Below, piece after piece: positions 36,031-48,000 of a stretch of DNA of 64,000 bases. Under the pieces are notes generated by a model. It worked only from the letters and a program-made list of their open reading frames with translations, was not told the origin of the DNA and ran no database searches. Position numbers and translations under genes: made by a program. The stretch's first letter is position 1; the number at the start of each line of letters is the position of its first letter. Source of the DNA: JBAXTE01 sp963556065 (lineage in GTDB: Bacteria > Bacteroidota > Bacteroidia > Bacteroidales > WCHB1-69); contig CAUVYH020000009.1 in assembly GCA_963556065.3 (NCBI GenBank), forward strand, positions 62,001-126,000, read 5' to 3'.

Positions 36031-37665
36031 ATGAAAAAATTAATTACGATACTATTCCTTTTTACTACAACAATCGGGTTTTCGCAGGAGAGCTATTTTG
36101 TATTCTTTAAGGACAAATCGGGCTCGCAATTTGATCCGATCTCCTATTTCGATGCAAAAGCTTTGGAACGGAAAGTCATGTTTGGAATTTTCATTTCGGA
36201 CAGCACCGACTACCCTGTAAACACATTTTATGTAAGAGAAGTGCAAAATCGAGTAAAATCATTGGATATGGTAAGTCGTTGGTTCAACTGCGCTTCAGTG
36301 GTTGCAACAACGGCTCAAATCGAAACAGTTAGTCAGTTCCCTTTTGTAAGCAAAGTCATGTTGATCAACACTCAAGGCCAAATGACTCATTTCCCAATGA
36401 AAAACAAAGAAGAGGAGGGCGAAGAAAACAACAATTTAGCTAAAAGACAATGGATGCGAATGCAGGGAGACCTGTTTATCCAAAAAGGAATTACCGGTAA
36501 AGGGATTCGTATTGCCATTTTCGATGGCGGGTTCCCAGAAGTGGATACACATCCTGCATTTGAACATGTCCGTAAGGAAAATAGAATTCTCAAGACCTTT
36601 GATTTCACCCAGAAAAAAGAGTTCGTTTATGCGTATAACAGCCATGGACTTGCCACTTTTTCAGATATAGCAGGCATTGTAGACAGTGTGAATTTTGGTT
36701 TGGGCACCGGCGCCGAGTTTTTGTTGGCCCGCACCGAAGTGAATACCGAACCTTTCGCCGAAGAGCAATACTGGCTGGCTGCCGCAGAATGGGCCGACAA
36801 AAACGGAGCCCATATCATCAGCAGTTCATTGGGGTATACGAAGGATCGATATTTTCCCGAACAGATGGACGGACAACATAGTTTGGTGTCTAAAGCGGCA
36901 AATATGGCCGCTTCAAAAGGGATGCTGGTGATAAACGCCATGGGAAATGACGGGGATAGCAAATGGAAAGCCCTGAGCACTCCCGCCGATGCCGATAGTA
37001 TTTTATCAGTGGGAGGTATTGATCCCCAAACAGACATACACATCAATTTCAGTTCATTTGGTCCCACAAAGGATGGCAGACTAAAGCCGAATGTGTGTGC
37101 GTATGGAGTTGCTTATGTAGCTACACCGAGTGGGCAAACATCCATAGAATCGGGGACTTCTTTTTCGACGCCGCTGGTTGCGGGATTTGCAGCATGTGCT
37201 TGGCAAACCAGAATGGGAACAAACAATATGGAAATGAAATCCGCAATCGAGCACTCTGGTGACCTGTTCCCCTATTACGATTATGCGCATGGATATGGAG
37301 TTCCCCAAGCATCCTACTTTACAGGCAATAACAAGTCGGAAAATAAAAATGACGCTTATACTTTTAAAATCGAGGATGATGAAGTAAAAGTCATTTATTT
37401 AACTCCGATAGACAGCACTCAAAGCAGTGTGTTGAAAGCGAAGGCTCCCATTTACAATAATGAACGTGCTGAATCTTATGTGGATAAAAAACCGACCCAT
37501 TATCTATATTATCACATAGCGAAACCCGATGGAAAACTGGCTAGATATGGCGTTATTTATGTGTATTCCAAAAATCCACTATCCATTCCGTTGTCTGAAA
37601 TCCCGGCAGGATATACTTTAAGAATTGCTTATCAGAATGATTTTCAGGAATGGAAACGACCTTAA
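36031..37665 (+). CDS. Secreted subtilisin-like (S8) serine protease
   Basis: 544 residues from the ATG at 36031, which opens the signal peptide MKKLITILFLFTTTIGFSQ; the in-frame TTG at 35992 lies within the promoter box. A short pro-region (about 20-130) resembles an inhibitor-like propeptide. The S8 catalytic triad is Asp165 in RIAIFDGGFP, His205 in AYNSHGLATFSDIAG and Ser377 in ESGTSFSTPLVAGFAA, with an oxyanion Asn in NAMGNDGD. Unlike other secreted proteins here it has no T9SS sorting domain; the C-terminus is a plain beta-sandwich region. The outer-membrane protein gene follows after 24 bases, so the two may be co-expressed. Confidence 0.93.
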   Translation: MKKLITILFLFTTTIGFSQESYFVFFKDKSGSQFDPISYFDAKALERKVMFGIFISDSTDYPVNTFYVREVQNRVKSLDMVSRWFNCASVVATTAQIETVSQFPFVSKVMLINTQGQMTHFPMKNKEEEGEENNNLAKRQWMRMQGDLFIQKGITGKGIRIAIFDGGFPEVDTHPAFEHVRKENRILKTFDFTQKKEFVYAYNSHGLATFSDIAGIVDSVNFGLGTGAEFLLARTEVNTEPFAEEQYWLAAAEWADKNGAHIISSSLGYTKDRYFPEQMDGQHSLVSKAANMAASKGMLVINAMGNDGDSKWKALSTPADADSILSVGGIDPQTDIHINFSSFGPTKDGRLKPNVCAYGVAYVATPSGQTSIESGTSFSTPLVAGFAACAWQTRMGTNNMEMKSAIEHSGDLFPYYDYAHGYGVPQASYFTGNNKSENKNDAYTFKIEDDEVKVIYLTPIDSTQSSVLKAKAPIYNNERAESYVDKKPTHYLYYHIAKPDGKLARYGVIYVYSKNPLSIPLSEIPAGYTLRIAYQNDFQEWKRP

Positions 37666-37689
37666 ATAATGATTAATCAAACAAAAAAT

Positions 37690-38406
37690 ATGAATATAAA
37701 AAAATACCTATTCGTTTTTATTGCACTATTGTTTTCGTCTGCACTTTTTTCGCAGGAAGTACTAATAAATGAGACTCCGGACAGCTTATATTCGGTAAAA
37801 AAATGGGGCCCAAACCGGTCTAACTATATCCATTTTTACGTTGCTTATGGCATGGCTGCGGGATTGCCCGAAGGGAATGCCTTCGACCTCAAATACGGAC
37901 TTTCGCGGGAATGGCGGTTTGGATTACGCTACAAACGGAGAATATGCAACCATTATGCGATGGGGCTCGACCTTTCCATAGCCAGCTATCGATATCGTTT
38001 TGCGCAATACAGCTCGAAACAGTTCCCCGACTCCCTGCTCCACGATAAGGAATATCTGCAGTTGCCAACCGTTGGACTGGAATATTATAACCGGATCAAT
38101 TTTGGCAGAAGGGGTGACAAAATCGGAAACTATTTGGACTTTGGCGCTTATGCAACTTATACTTACAGCGCTTCGCTCACCTACAATGACAAATTAACGA
38201 CCCCATTTCAGGGGGCTTCAAAAGTAAAAACAGAACTGAGCGAATTGGATTATATCACGGACACCCAATGGGGTTTTAAAGCCCGGTTGGGAAATAACAG
38301 ATATGTTTTGTGGGCTTCCTACCGGATGTCCGACTGGCTTAAAACGACCGGTAATCATGTCGATTTGCCCCGCACTACGATTGGTTTGGAAATCGGTCTG
38401 TTTTAA
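37690..38406 (+). CDS. Outer-membrane beta-barrel-like protein
   Basis: 238 residues from the second ATG (37690), which gives a standard signal peptide (MNIKKYLFVFIALLFSSALF); the first ATG at 37669 is possible. Strand-like segments (FYVAYGMAAGLPEG, EWRFGLRYKRRICN, MGLDLSIASYRYRF, YLDFGAYATYTYSASLTY, YVLWASYRMSDW) and a terminal aromatic (TTIGLEIGLF) indicate an outer-membrane barrel. No named family is recognised. It sits directly downstream of the S8 protease gene. Confidence 0.7.
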   Translation: MNIKKYLFVFIALLFSSALFSQEVLINETPDSLYSVKKWGPNRSNYIHFYVAYGMAAGLPEGNAFDLKYGLSREWRFGLRYKRRICNHYAMGLDLSIASYRYRFAQYSSKQFPDSLLHDKEYLQLPTVGLEYYNRINFGRRGDKIGNYLDFGAYATYTYSASLTYNDKLTTPFQGASKVKTELSELDYITDTQWGFKARLGNNRYVLWASYRMSDWLKTTGNHVDLPRTTIGLEIGLF

Positions 38407-38543
38407 TATATTGGAAATCGATTCTAAATGGAACGCGGATGCTTCGGCACAGCTCAGCACAAGTGACGCAAAAGGTTATGATTCCCGCAGCAAAATAAAG
38501 GACTGAAGAAGTTTTATTTTTAGATGAACTTTAATCACTACTC

Positions 38544-39035
38544 CTATTTACAGTAATTATTTATACAGAGACTATCAAATACGAGCCTATAACAATTAAG
38601 TTCCACATCCATACCTAAAATACTATCCTTTTGTAATAAGTCTTCTTTTGTAAAGAATATCATTTCTCCGCTTAAATAAACATTAGCATCCTTAGTGGAA
38701 TTAATTGTTCTATTTATTTTTCTACTTCTAAATGCACCTAACCGTTTTAATTTATAATATGAAGATTCATAATAATTTGAGCTACCAACTATAGCCCGCC
38801 CTTCTTTGTTATAGATGCTACTTATATAAATGCCATCCCTAATGTAATATATAGCTTTAGATGTGTTATTTCTTATTGTTACTGTTAAATTAATAGTGTC
38901 TTTACTTTGCCTGACACAAGAAAATTTAGCACTTACTCCCTTTATATCAATTTTATATTCTACTTTATTTTGTGAGTAAGCACAAAAATTATTTATGAAA
39001 AAAACCACAATTACCGAGATCAATAATTTTTTCAT
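38544..39035 (-). CDS. Small secreted protein of unknown function
   Basis: 163 residues, AT-rich, signal peptide 1-21 (MKKLLISVIVVFFINNFCAY). The body has a beta-sandwich look, with LTVTIRNNTSKAIYYIRDG resembling extracellular Ig-like folds, and four Cys in the mature part that could form disulfides. No family is recognised. It has an exact -7 box 37 bases upstream and stands alone between the S8/outer-membrane pair and the VWA protein. Its lower GC than the neighbouring genes hints at acquisition but is not decisive. Confidence 0.6.
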   Translation of the reverse strand: MKKLLISVIVVFFINNFCAYSQNKVEYKIDIKGVSAKFSCVRQSKDTINLTVTIRNNTSKAIYYIRDGIYISSIYNKEGRAIVGSSNYYESSYYKLKRLGAFRSRKINRTINSTKDANVYLSGEMIFFTKEDLLQKDSILGMDVELNCYRLVFDSLCINNYCK

Positions 39036-39428
39036 TTGCTAAATTGAAGCTTTAAATGCAACTTTACTTATGCAAATGTAACGACAAAATTTCATTTAAA
39101 GTCACGGATTTCAATCTTTTTCTTGGGCTATGGTTCAACTTCCCATACTTAGGTGAATTTTTCATTTCACGAACTTATATAATTGTAACAAATTGATTAT
39201 CAATAAGATTCCTCGCTGTGGCTCGGAATGACAAAACACTGACAATTAGCATGTTACAAAAATATAACGAAGTATTGTAATAGACAAGATTAATAAAGAG
39301 CTACGCAATCTTATTTTTGCAGGATGCATGGTTAGTAAATATTCACTTGCAACCATAAGACAAGAGCCAAAGCGTTGGCTCCGGCCCTTCTCGTTGGGAT
39401 TAAAACTTATGGTAAGGTAGATCTGCTT
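39036..39428. other. 393-bp intergenic region with a repeat-like fragment and a hairpin
   Basis: No gene is seen. It holds the promoter box above, a fragment GATTCCTCGCTGTGGCTCGG (from 39208) with ATTCC/GGAAT ends that looks like a short interspersed palindromic element, and a hairpin at 39364-39381 (GAGCCAA, loop AGCG, TTGGCTC) close to the 3' end of the VWA gene, enclosed in an ACCATAAG/CTTATGGT pair. Confidence 0.5.
39073..39080 (-). promoter_or_regulatory. Bacteroidota -7 promoter box for the small secreted protein
   Basis: On the minus strand TACATTTG, exact TAnnTTTG, 37 bases before the start at 39035. Confidence 0.5.
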
Positions 39429-41657
39429 CTATTTGTATATTGCTTCCGCATTTTTCACCATCGAGAGGAATTGAATCCTATTCTCGTCGTTTTCGGATGC
39501 GTTTTTGGCCATTGAAAGGATGGTTTTAAATGTAGTATTTCCTTTGAATTTCGAATCTCTCAGCAACATTCCAAATGAAGCAACAGCCGATGCAAATTTC
39601 AGATTATTGGAACTGTTCTCAAACGCATTGCTGTTATTGAGCATTGTTGTTTCGATGAGTTTGCTCGTGTTTTCATTGGGTTTTTTGTAACGGATCTTCA
39701 GCATTCCCAACTCTTTGTTCACGACCGAGTCTTTAACGACCAGCACTTGTTGATATTTAAGGCTTTGGGCAGTGCTGTCGCGCAATTCAGAATTGGCGGG
39801 AATAATTTCATAAATAGCGGTGACCGAAGCTCCGGATCCAATTTCCCCGGCATCTTTTGCATCATTGTTGAAGTCTTCCGTTTCGAGCATACGATCCTCA
39901 TAACCCAGCAAACGATATTGCATCACACTGGTCGGATTAAATTCAATCTGGATTTTCACGTCTTTTGCAATGGTTAATAATGTGGCTGACAATTGATCAC
40001 AAAGTACTTTTCGTGCTTCGCCGATATCATCGATATATGCATAGTTCCCATTCCCTTTGTCGGCCAGTTTTTCCATTTTGGAATCCTTGTAATTTCCCAT
40101 TCCATAGCCTAAGATGGAGAGAAAAATGCCTTTATTCCTTTTTTCTTCAATCATCCGAACCAACTCGTCGTCGCTCGAAATTCCCACGTTAAAATCACCG
40201 TCTGTGCAAAGGATAATGCGGTTGTTGCCTTCCTTCATCAGATTATCTGAAGCTATTTTATATGCAAGATCGATTCCCGAGGCACCAGCCGTTGATCCGC
40301 CGGAAGTCAAATTCTCAATTGAATTGATGATCTTATGTTTATTGTCCGGAGTGCAATAGGTGGATTCAAGGGCGACCCCGGTTTCTCCGGCATAAATCAC
40401 GATGGCGATTTTATCCTGTGGACGCATTTGTTTAACCAACATCTCCAACGACTTTTTAACCAACGGAAGTTTGTTGTAATCGCCCATCGAACCCGAAACA
40501 TCGATTAAAAACGTTAGACTGATTGGAGGCAAATTTTCAACCGGGATAATCTTTCCCTGAACCCCGACCAACAACAATTTATGAGTGCTGTTCCATGGAC
40601 AATCGGCATACTCGGTCGTGATTGAAAAAGCTTCATCATTTTTTGGTTGTGGATACGAATAGGTGAAATAGTTGATCATCTCTTCGAGACGCACGCTATT
40701 TTTCGGGGCCCGGTTTCCGTTATCCAGGAAGCGACGCACATTGCTGTATGCAGCTTGGTCCACATCGATGCTAAAGGTCGATTGGGGCTCGGTGCGGGTG
40801 TTTAAAAATTCATTTTCAATGATTTTCGCATATTCTTCGGTGTTTTCGTAACTGTAGTTGTACTGAACCGGAGCGGGGGCAGGTGCCGGCGTTGGAACAG
40901 ATACTGGAGCGGGTGCCGGAAAGTTGACTGTAGGCGGTTCGTATTTGCCATTTTTCATATCTTTGCCGTCTTCGTACTTTGCAGGAACACCGCCCGGCAT
41001 CACAGACACTTCTTGTATTGCCGATTTCGGCAACGAAGTGGTTCCGGCAACCTTCACCCCGTCAATATAAGTTACCGTTCCATCGGTGCGGGAACCGCGA
41101 ACACTGCCCATGGTCCCTTCATTTAACTGAACGCTGGCCATAGATGTAGCAATACCCTGTGCAGAACGTCCGGGGATCCGCTTAATTTCTTGGGAACTCA
41201 TAGACTCGCCACTAGCAGTATTTGATATATTACCGGTTCTTCCGTGCCTGCCCGAGAAGCTTACACTTTCTCCCGATTGCGTGTTGTCTTTACTGATAAG
41301 TGGCTTCGTATAACAAACTTCTACGGCTTGCAATTCATTGGTGGATGACACCATCTTAAAATCAAGGAATGTTATCTTATCTGCACTGATAATGACTCCG
41401 GTGACAACACTAGTCTTGTAACCCACGTAAGAAGCCTTCACATCGTATTTGCCGGGAGGAATTGGTTTGATGGTGTAATTGCCATTGAGGTCGGTCTGTG
41501 CTCCTCCAAATTGCCTTCCGTTTTGGACGATAATAACATTTGCATACGGAATCGGATCTTTCCCGTCCGTAACTTTTCCCTTAAGTGTACCTTGTCCGCA
41601 AACCTGGACAACGCAACTGAGAATAAGGAGTGCTAAAAGAGTAATTTTTGTTTTCAT
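39429..41657 (-). CDS. Surface protein fusing carboxypeptidase-regulatory-like and TonB-plug-like domains to a YfbK-type VWA domain
   Basis: 742 residues, signal peptide 1-21. Residues 23-110 are a carboxypeptidase-regulatory-like domain (GTLKGKVTDGKDPIPYANVI) as found at the N-terminus of TonB-dependent receptors. Residues about 150-225 resemble a receptor plug (RIPGRSAQGIATSMASVQLN, GSRTDGTVTYIDGVKV, IQEVSVMPGGVPAKY), but no barrel follows. After a Pro/Ala linker (240-265) comes a YfbK-like N-terminal region (STFSIDVDQAAYSNVRRFL), a VWA domain with the MIDAS motif D386-x-S388-x-S390 in LIDVSGSMGD, and a DUF3520-like C-terminus. VWA domains bind ligands through a metal ion. The role of the plug without a barrel is unknown; coupling to outer-membrane receptors is inference. 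It is divergent to the macroglobulin gene. Confidence 0.88.
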   Translation of the reverse strand: MKTKITLLALLILSCVVQVCGQGTLKGKVTDGKDPIPYANVIIVQNGRQFGGAQTDLNGNYTIKPIPPGKYDVKASYVGYKTSVVTGVIISADKITFLDFKMVSSTNELQAVEVCYTKPLISKDNTQSGESVSFSGRHGRTGNISNTASGESMSSQEIKRIPGRSAQGIATSMASVQLNEGTMGSVRGSRTDGTVTYIDGVKVAGTTSLPKSAIQEVSVMPGGVPAKYEDGKDMKNGKYEPPTVNFPAPAPVSVPTPAPAPAPVQYNYSYENTEEYAKIIENEFLNTRTEPQSTFSIDVDQAAYSNVRRFLDNGNRAPKNSVRLEEMINYFTYSYPQPKNDEAFSITTEYADCPWNSTHKLLLVGVQGKIIPVENLPPISLTFLIDVSGSMGDYNKLPLVKKSLEMLVKQMRPQDKIAIVIYAGETGVALESTYCTPDNKHKIINSIENLTSGGSTAGASGIDLAYKIASDNLMKEGNNRIILCTDGDFNVGISSDDELVRMIEEKRNKGIFLSILGYGMGNYKDSKMEKLADKGNGNYAYIDDIGEARKVLCDQLSATLLTIAKDVKIQIEFNPTSVMQYRLLGYEDRMLETEDFNNDAKDAGEIGSGASVTAIYEIIPANSELRDSTAQSLKYQQVLVVKDSVVNKELGMLKIRYKKPNENTSKLIETTMLNNSNAFENSSNNLKFASAVASFGMLLRDSKFKGNTTFKTILSMAKNASENDENRIQFLSMVKNAEAIYK

Positions 41658-42060
41658 AATCGTTGAATTTAGTGAGTATATATTTTTGTTTTATTTCTTG
41701 AAAATCAGGCAATACAATTTTACATCGTGTTCATACACAATTAATTATATTAAATAAAAATTCGGATTAATTAACGTGAATTTGATTATTGAAAAAACTG
41801 TGCCAAAAAATAAGCATCGAAAAACGTTTTAAAAAAAGTTTCCTGAATTTTCAAACTTAACAATGGTTTTCGATCATTAATCTTATAAGTAGATTTTAGG
41901 CATCGATATTCTTTGCAAGAAAATGTTATGAATTAACAATAGCCGATTATAATATTTATTAAATTGGCTTGATTTTTTCATGTAAAATAATCTTTTCATT
42001 TTTTAAATCAGGCGAAAAACAAATTCCATTCATTATTAAAATCTATCAAAAATCAATATT
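41658..42060. other. 403-bp AT-rich divergent promoter region
   Basis: It lies between the divergent VWA and macroglobulin genes and must contain both promoters. No exact TAnnTTTG box is placed convincingly; the nearest is TATTCTTTG near 41907, which has one base too many. No gene or repeat is seen. Confidence 0.5.
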
Positions 42061-45000
42061 ATGAAACACTTGTTGAGTACAATTACCCTTCTTGCGATTT
42101 TCTGTTTCTCTTCGGTGGCCCAACAGCAGCCCAAGCCGTTTAACTATGCCGAGAAATGGACGCAGGTGGAAAAGCAACGAGACAACGGTTTGCCGAAAGA
42201 AGCGTTAAAATTGGTTGCTGAAATTTACAAACAGGCAAAATTGGATCAGCAACACGGCCATTTTTTACGTGCCATCATCTATCAAATCGGGTTGACCAGC
42301 ACCTACGAAGAAAACAGCACGGAAAAAGCCATCGAAAAAATTGATGCCGAAATCAAGGGAACCAGCGAACCCCAAACACAAATTCTCCACTCGGCAAAAG
42401 CGGAAATTCTCTGGAATTATTATGAACAGAACCGCTACGTGTTCATGAACCGGACCGCTACCGTGAACTTCAAAAAAGAAGATCTCGCCACCTGGGATTT
42501 ACGCAGCATTGTAGAAGCCGTATTTAAAGAATATCAGCTTTCGCTGAAAAACGAAAAACTACTCAAACAGACGAATCTTGCAAAATATGATCAAATTCTC
42601 AGCAAAACCGATAATGGAAGGCCTTATCGACCCACTTTGTATGATTTCTTAGCACATCGTGCCATCGATTTCTTTATGGGGGAAGAACCTTCAATTGTAA
42701 AGCCCGCCGTTACTTTTTATATCAACAATTCGCAATATATCAGCAATTCCAACACTTTCTCCACGTTAAAACTCACCACGCCCGACTCGTTGTCGATGAA
42801 GTTTTTTGCGTTGCAACTTCTGCAACAGGTAATTCAGTTTCACCTCAACGATGCCGACCCCGCCGCCCTGATTGATGCGGATTTGAAACGACTGGATTTC
42901 GTGAGACAAAACGGACTTTTTGAAAGCATCGATAGCCTTTACCTCAATTCGCTGATTTCGCTTTACCAAAAGCACCAGCAACACGCCGAATCAGCGGCAA
43001 TTTGCTATAAGGTCGGCCAGTATTATCATGCATCGGCCTCCAAATACGATTCACTTACCAATCCATCGGTACAATTTGATGATATCAACGCGTTGAAATA
43101 TATCGACCTCGCCATTGAAAAATACCCAAACACCCTCGGTGCGAACAACTGCAAGTATTTGAAAAACCAGATCACCTATCCCCAACTCAGTACTTCCCTA
43201 GAGAACTACAGTGTTCCGAATCAGCCGTTCCGGGTGCTGGTGAACCACAAAAACAGCCCCAAGGTTTATGTTCGTATTTTACCGTTTGATGTGGATGACT
43301 ACAAAAAATACCGTTCGGAACTAAGCAGCGACAAGTTGCTCAACAAACTGACCACATTGCCATATACCAGCCAAACGGAATATAATTTACCTGGGGAAAA
43401 AGATTACCAATATCGCAAAACGGAAATCAAAATTAATGCGCTTAAAAAAGGGTATTATCTCATCCTTACTTCGAACAGTCCGACTTTTAATGTTTCTAAA
43501 GATCAGCTCTCGTATGCCGATTTTTTCGTCAGCGATTTATCCTATATCGAACGGACACTCAACAGCGGAGGATCTGAAATCGCTGTTTCCAACCGATTGA
43601 CGGGAAAGCCCATTGCAAATGCAGTTGTAGAAGCAAAATTCCAAACCTACAATTACACGCTTCGAAAATATGAATGGAGTTTGTTAAGAAAAGGGAATAC
43701 CGATCAGGATGGGCACTTTGTCATTCCTCCCGTATCGGCCCGCGAAAACAGCAGAAACATCGAGTTTTCGATCTCTTATAACAAAGATGTAATCTATTCA
43801 ACTAATTATTTGTATCAGTATTATCGCGATACGACTGAACGCACCTCAATTCAAACCTATTTCTTTACCGATCGGGCCATTTATCGTCCCGGACAAACCA
43901 TCTATTTTAAAGGAATCATGGTGGAGTATACCGGTAAAAAATCAAAAATTCTGACCGGTAAAAAATCAAAAGTGGATTTGTATGATGCCAATTGGCAGGA
44001 AAAAAGCACCCTGAATTTAACCACCAATGAATTCGGCTCATTTCAGGGCTCATTTGTGGCTCCAACCGGAGGCTTGAACGGACAGATGCAGATCCGAGAC
44101 CCGCATGGAGCCGTTTATTTCAGGGTGGAAGACTATAAACGTCCGAAATTTGAAACCACGTTTAATCCGATCAAAGGAAGCTATCGCCTGAATGACAAAG
44201 TGACGGTAACCGGAACGGCAAAAGCCTATTCGGGAAACGCCTTGGATGGGGCGAAAGTAAAATACCGCGTCACCCGTCGGGCCTCATACCCATGGTGGCG
44301 TTGGGGATGGGGATATCAGCCTACGACCACGGCCATGGAAATTCTGAACGGAGAAACCGTAACCAACGAAAAAGGAGAATACACGATTGTGTTTGATGCA
44401 ATTCCCGACTTCAACAGCAAAAAACAGTTTTTGCCGATCTTTAATTACACCGTTTCGGTGGATGTCTCGGATATCAACGGAGAAACACACCCGGCAACCA
44501 CTTCCGTATCCGTGGGTTATGTGTCGATGTATGCCAGCGTTTCGCTTCCTTCGGTGATAAATATGGTTGATACTGGTTCCAAATATGACATTCGCACCAC
44601 GAACCTCAACTATCAACTGGAACCCGCTTCGATTTCGGTAAAAGTTTCCCGATTGGAACAACCTTCGGAAATTTACAACACCAAATATTGGCAAAAACCG
44701 ACCTCGTACCTCTATTCCAAGGAAGAGTTCAGCAAATATTTCCCCTACGAAGAATACCAGGATGAACTGAACATCAACAACTGGAAAAAACTCGAAGTCA
44801 CTTATAATAAAACCCACAACACCGCCACCGATACCGTTTTGACCTTTGCCGACATCCGCAATTGGAAAACCGGAAACTACATTATTGAAATCAGCGGTAA
44901 GGATAACTTCGGAGTGGCTTTTGAAAAGAGCCAAAACTTCACTGTAATCAATTCCGATATTCTGGAAAATTCCACATACAGCCATTTGGAAGCGAGAGCA

Positions 45001-48000
45001 AACGAATATTCGACGGAACCCGGCAAGACGGTGAAAATCACCATCGAAAGCCGCCATACCAATGCCCAAGTTTATGTTGAGGTGATGAAAGAGGATCTCG
45101 TCCTTCAAAAACAATGGATCACGCTGGAAAAGAACGCCAAGACCTTCGATCTTCCGATTACGGAAAAAGATTATGGCAATCTCCGGGTGAATGTGGTATT
45201 AACCATCAACAATCGTTCATATTCCAACCCAATCGATATTCAGGTGAAGAAAAAGAATGAATATTTGGTGGCAAAATTCGCCACTTTCCGCGATAAGCTT
45301 GAACCCGGACAGAACGAGGAGTGGAAAATCACCATCAAGGGCAGCGACGGCGAAAAAGTTGCTTCGGAATTGCTGGCCACCATGTATGATGCTTCGCTGG
45401 ATGCTTTTGTAAAACATTATTGGTCGTTCTACCTGAATTCGCACGACTCTTACAGTCCTTATTGGAACATCAACACCATTAATAATGGGGATAATGCTTA
45501 CACCTATTTCTACAATCCAAGCAAACTTTACATAAAGAGAATTGAATATGAGCAGTTAAACATGTATGGTTTCTATTTTACAAAATATTATGGACGAAAC
45601 AGTCTTAAATATAAACGAGATACTAGAGCGGTTCTCTCTGAATCCAGTGGCGGTGAAGAAGGTTATGCTGAAACTGCTGCCGTTTACGACGCTGTAGATG
45701 AGAAAAATTTGGAACAACCGGCATCCGGTGAAGCCACCGTGACAAAAACCACTGCTGATAAGCGTGAAAGTGGCAAAAAAGATGGAGGCGGTAGATCGAT
45801 CATCGACGGGGATAATGAACAAGATGACAGAAGTGAAGGAGAAAGTTTATCACGACCCATCCAGATCCGCTCTAATTTCAATGAAACCGCCTTCTTTATG
45901 CCTCAAATGGCCACCGATGCCGAAGGAAATATTGTGCTGAAATTCAAAGTCCCGGAATCACTGACCCGATGGAACATCATGGGACTGGCACATACTAAAG
46001 ACTTGCGTATCGGACAGTTTAACAAAGAATTGGTCACTCAGAAGAGTTTGATGGTGGTTCCCAACCCGCCCCGTTTCTTCCGCGAAGGCGACCGGATGGA
46101 GTTTGCCGTAAAAATATCCAACATTTCCGAAAGCGACCTCAACGGAATCGCGAAAGTGGAATTTTTAGATGCCATCACCATGAAACCTGTGAATTCAGAA
46201 TTGGGTTTGACCAATCTGGAGATTCCATTCTCGGCACTGAAAGGACAAAGCACTTCGGTGGCTTGGAAAATCGCGATACCACAGGGAATCATGGCCATCA
46301 CCTATCGGGTTACCGCACAAGCCGGCAATTTCTCCGATGGCGAAGAGATGACCTTACCCGTGCTGACCAACCGTATGCTGGTGACCGAATCGTTGCCCTT
46401 GCCGATCAACGGCAATCAAACCAAAACGTTCTCGTTCGACAAGCTGAAAAACAACACCTCGACCACGCTCAAGAACTTTAAATACACCTTGGAATTCACT
46501 TCAAACCCGGCTTGGTATGCCATTCAGGCATTGCCTTACTTGATGGAATATCCATACGAATGTTCGGAACAGACATTCAGTCGTTTTTACGCCAACAGCA
46601 TTGCCACACATATCGCCAACTCAAGCCCGAAGATCAAAGCCGTGTTTGAAAGTTGGAAAATCAACTCGCCCGAAGCGCTGATGTCGAATCTGGAGAAAAA
46701 TCAGGAGTTGAAATCGCTTTTACTCGAAGAAACCCCTTGGGTGATGGATGCCAAAAGCGAATCGGATCAGAAAAAAAGAGTTGGTTTACTTTTCGATCTC
46801 ATCAACATGTCGAACCAATTGGATGCAACTTTATTAAAGCTCACAAAAATGCAGACTTCCAATGGCGGATGGCCTTGGTTTGCCGGTATGCCCGATAATG
46901 AATACATCACGCAGTATATTGTTACAGGTTTTGGTCATTTGAAGGCATTAGGAATCGCCAACTTAACTTCGGAACCTAGAACATTGGCAATGATAACCAG
47001 AGCCGTAAGGTACACAGATGACCGGATTCGTGAAAATTACGAAGATCTGATCAAATGGAAAGTTGATATGAGCAAGGATCATATTGGCTGGACGGAAATA
47101 CAATATTTATATGCCCGCACCTTCTTCTGGAAAGATGTGGAAATTGCACCCAAAAATAAGGAAGCGGTAAACTATTTCCTCAATCAATCGAAGAAATACT
47201 GGCTTACCAAGGGCATCTACCTGCAAGGCATGATGGCTCTAGCCAACGAGCGTTCCGGCGACGATGCCACGGCTAAAAAAATCATGGCTTCCGTTAAGGA
47301 TAATGCACTTTACAGCGAAGAGATGGGCATGTACTGGCGTAACGAAGGCTTCGGATATTACTGGTACGAAGCGCCGATTGAACGTCAGGCCTTGTTGATA
47401 GAGGCATTTGATGTAGTGAATAATGATTTGGAATCGGTGGAAAAGATGAAAATCTGGTTGCTGAAACAGAAACAGACCCAAAGTTGGAGCACTACCAAAT
47501 CTACGGCTGAAGCCTGCTATGCACTGCTGCTGAAAGGCACCAACCAACTTACGGATGATCAATTGGTGGAAATTAAAATTGCCGATAAAATCATCGATCC
47601 CAAAAAGATGGACAACGTGAAGGTGGAAGCCGGAACCGGATATTTTAAAACGGCCTGGAACGGCACCGAAATCACTCCCGAAATGGGCAACATCACGGTG
47701 GCCAAATCCACAGCCGGCGTGGCTTGGGGCTCGGTCTATTGGCAATATTTCGAAAATCTGGATAAAATCACTCCGGCCGCTACTCCGCTGAGCATGAAGA
47801 AGGAACTGTTTGTGGTTCGGGTAACTCCCACGGGAGAAGTGATTGAACCGATTGCCTCCGGAGCCAGAATCAAGGTCGGCGATAAAATCAAGGTGCGAAT
47901 CGTGCTCCGCTCCGACCGCGACATGGAATACGTGCACATGAAGGACATGCGGGCATCCGCTTTCGAACCGGTCAACGTGCTATCGAACTACAAGTACCAG

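Noticed and set aside
42766..47975. Numerous long minus-strand frames within the macroglobulin gene, one of 276 codons
   Set aside because: All lie inside a well-supported 2047-residue gene, have no recognisable domain, and follow from its codon composition.
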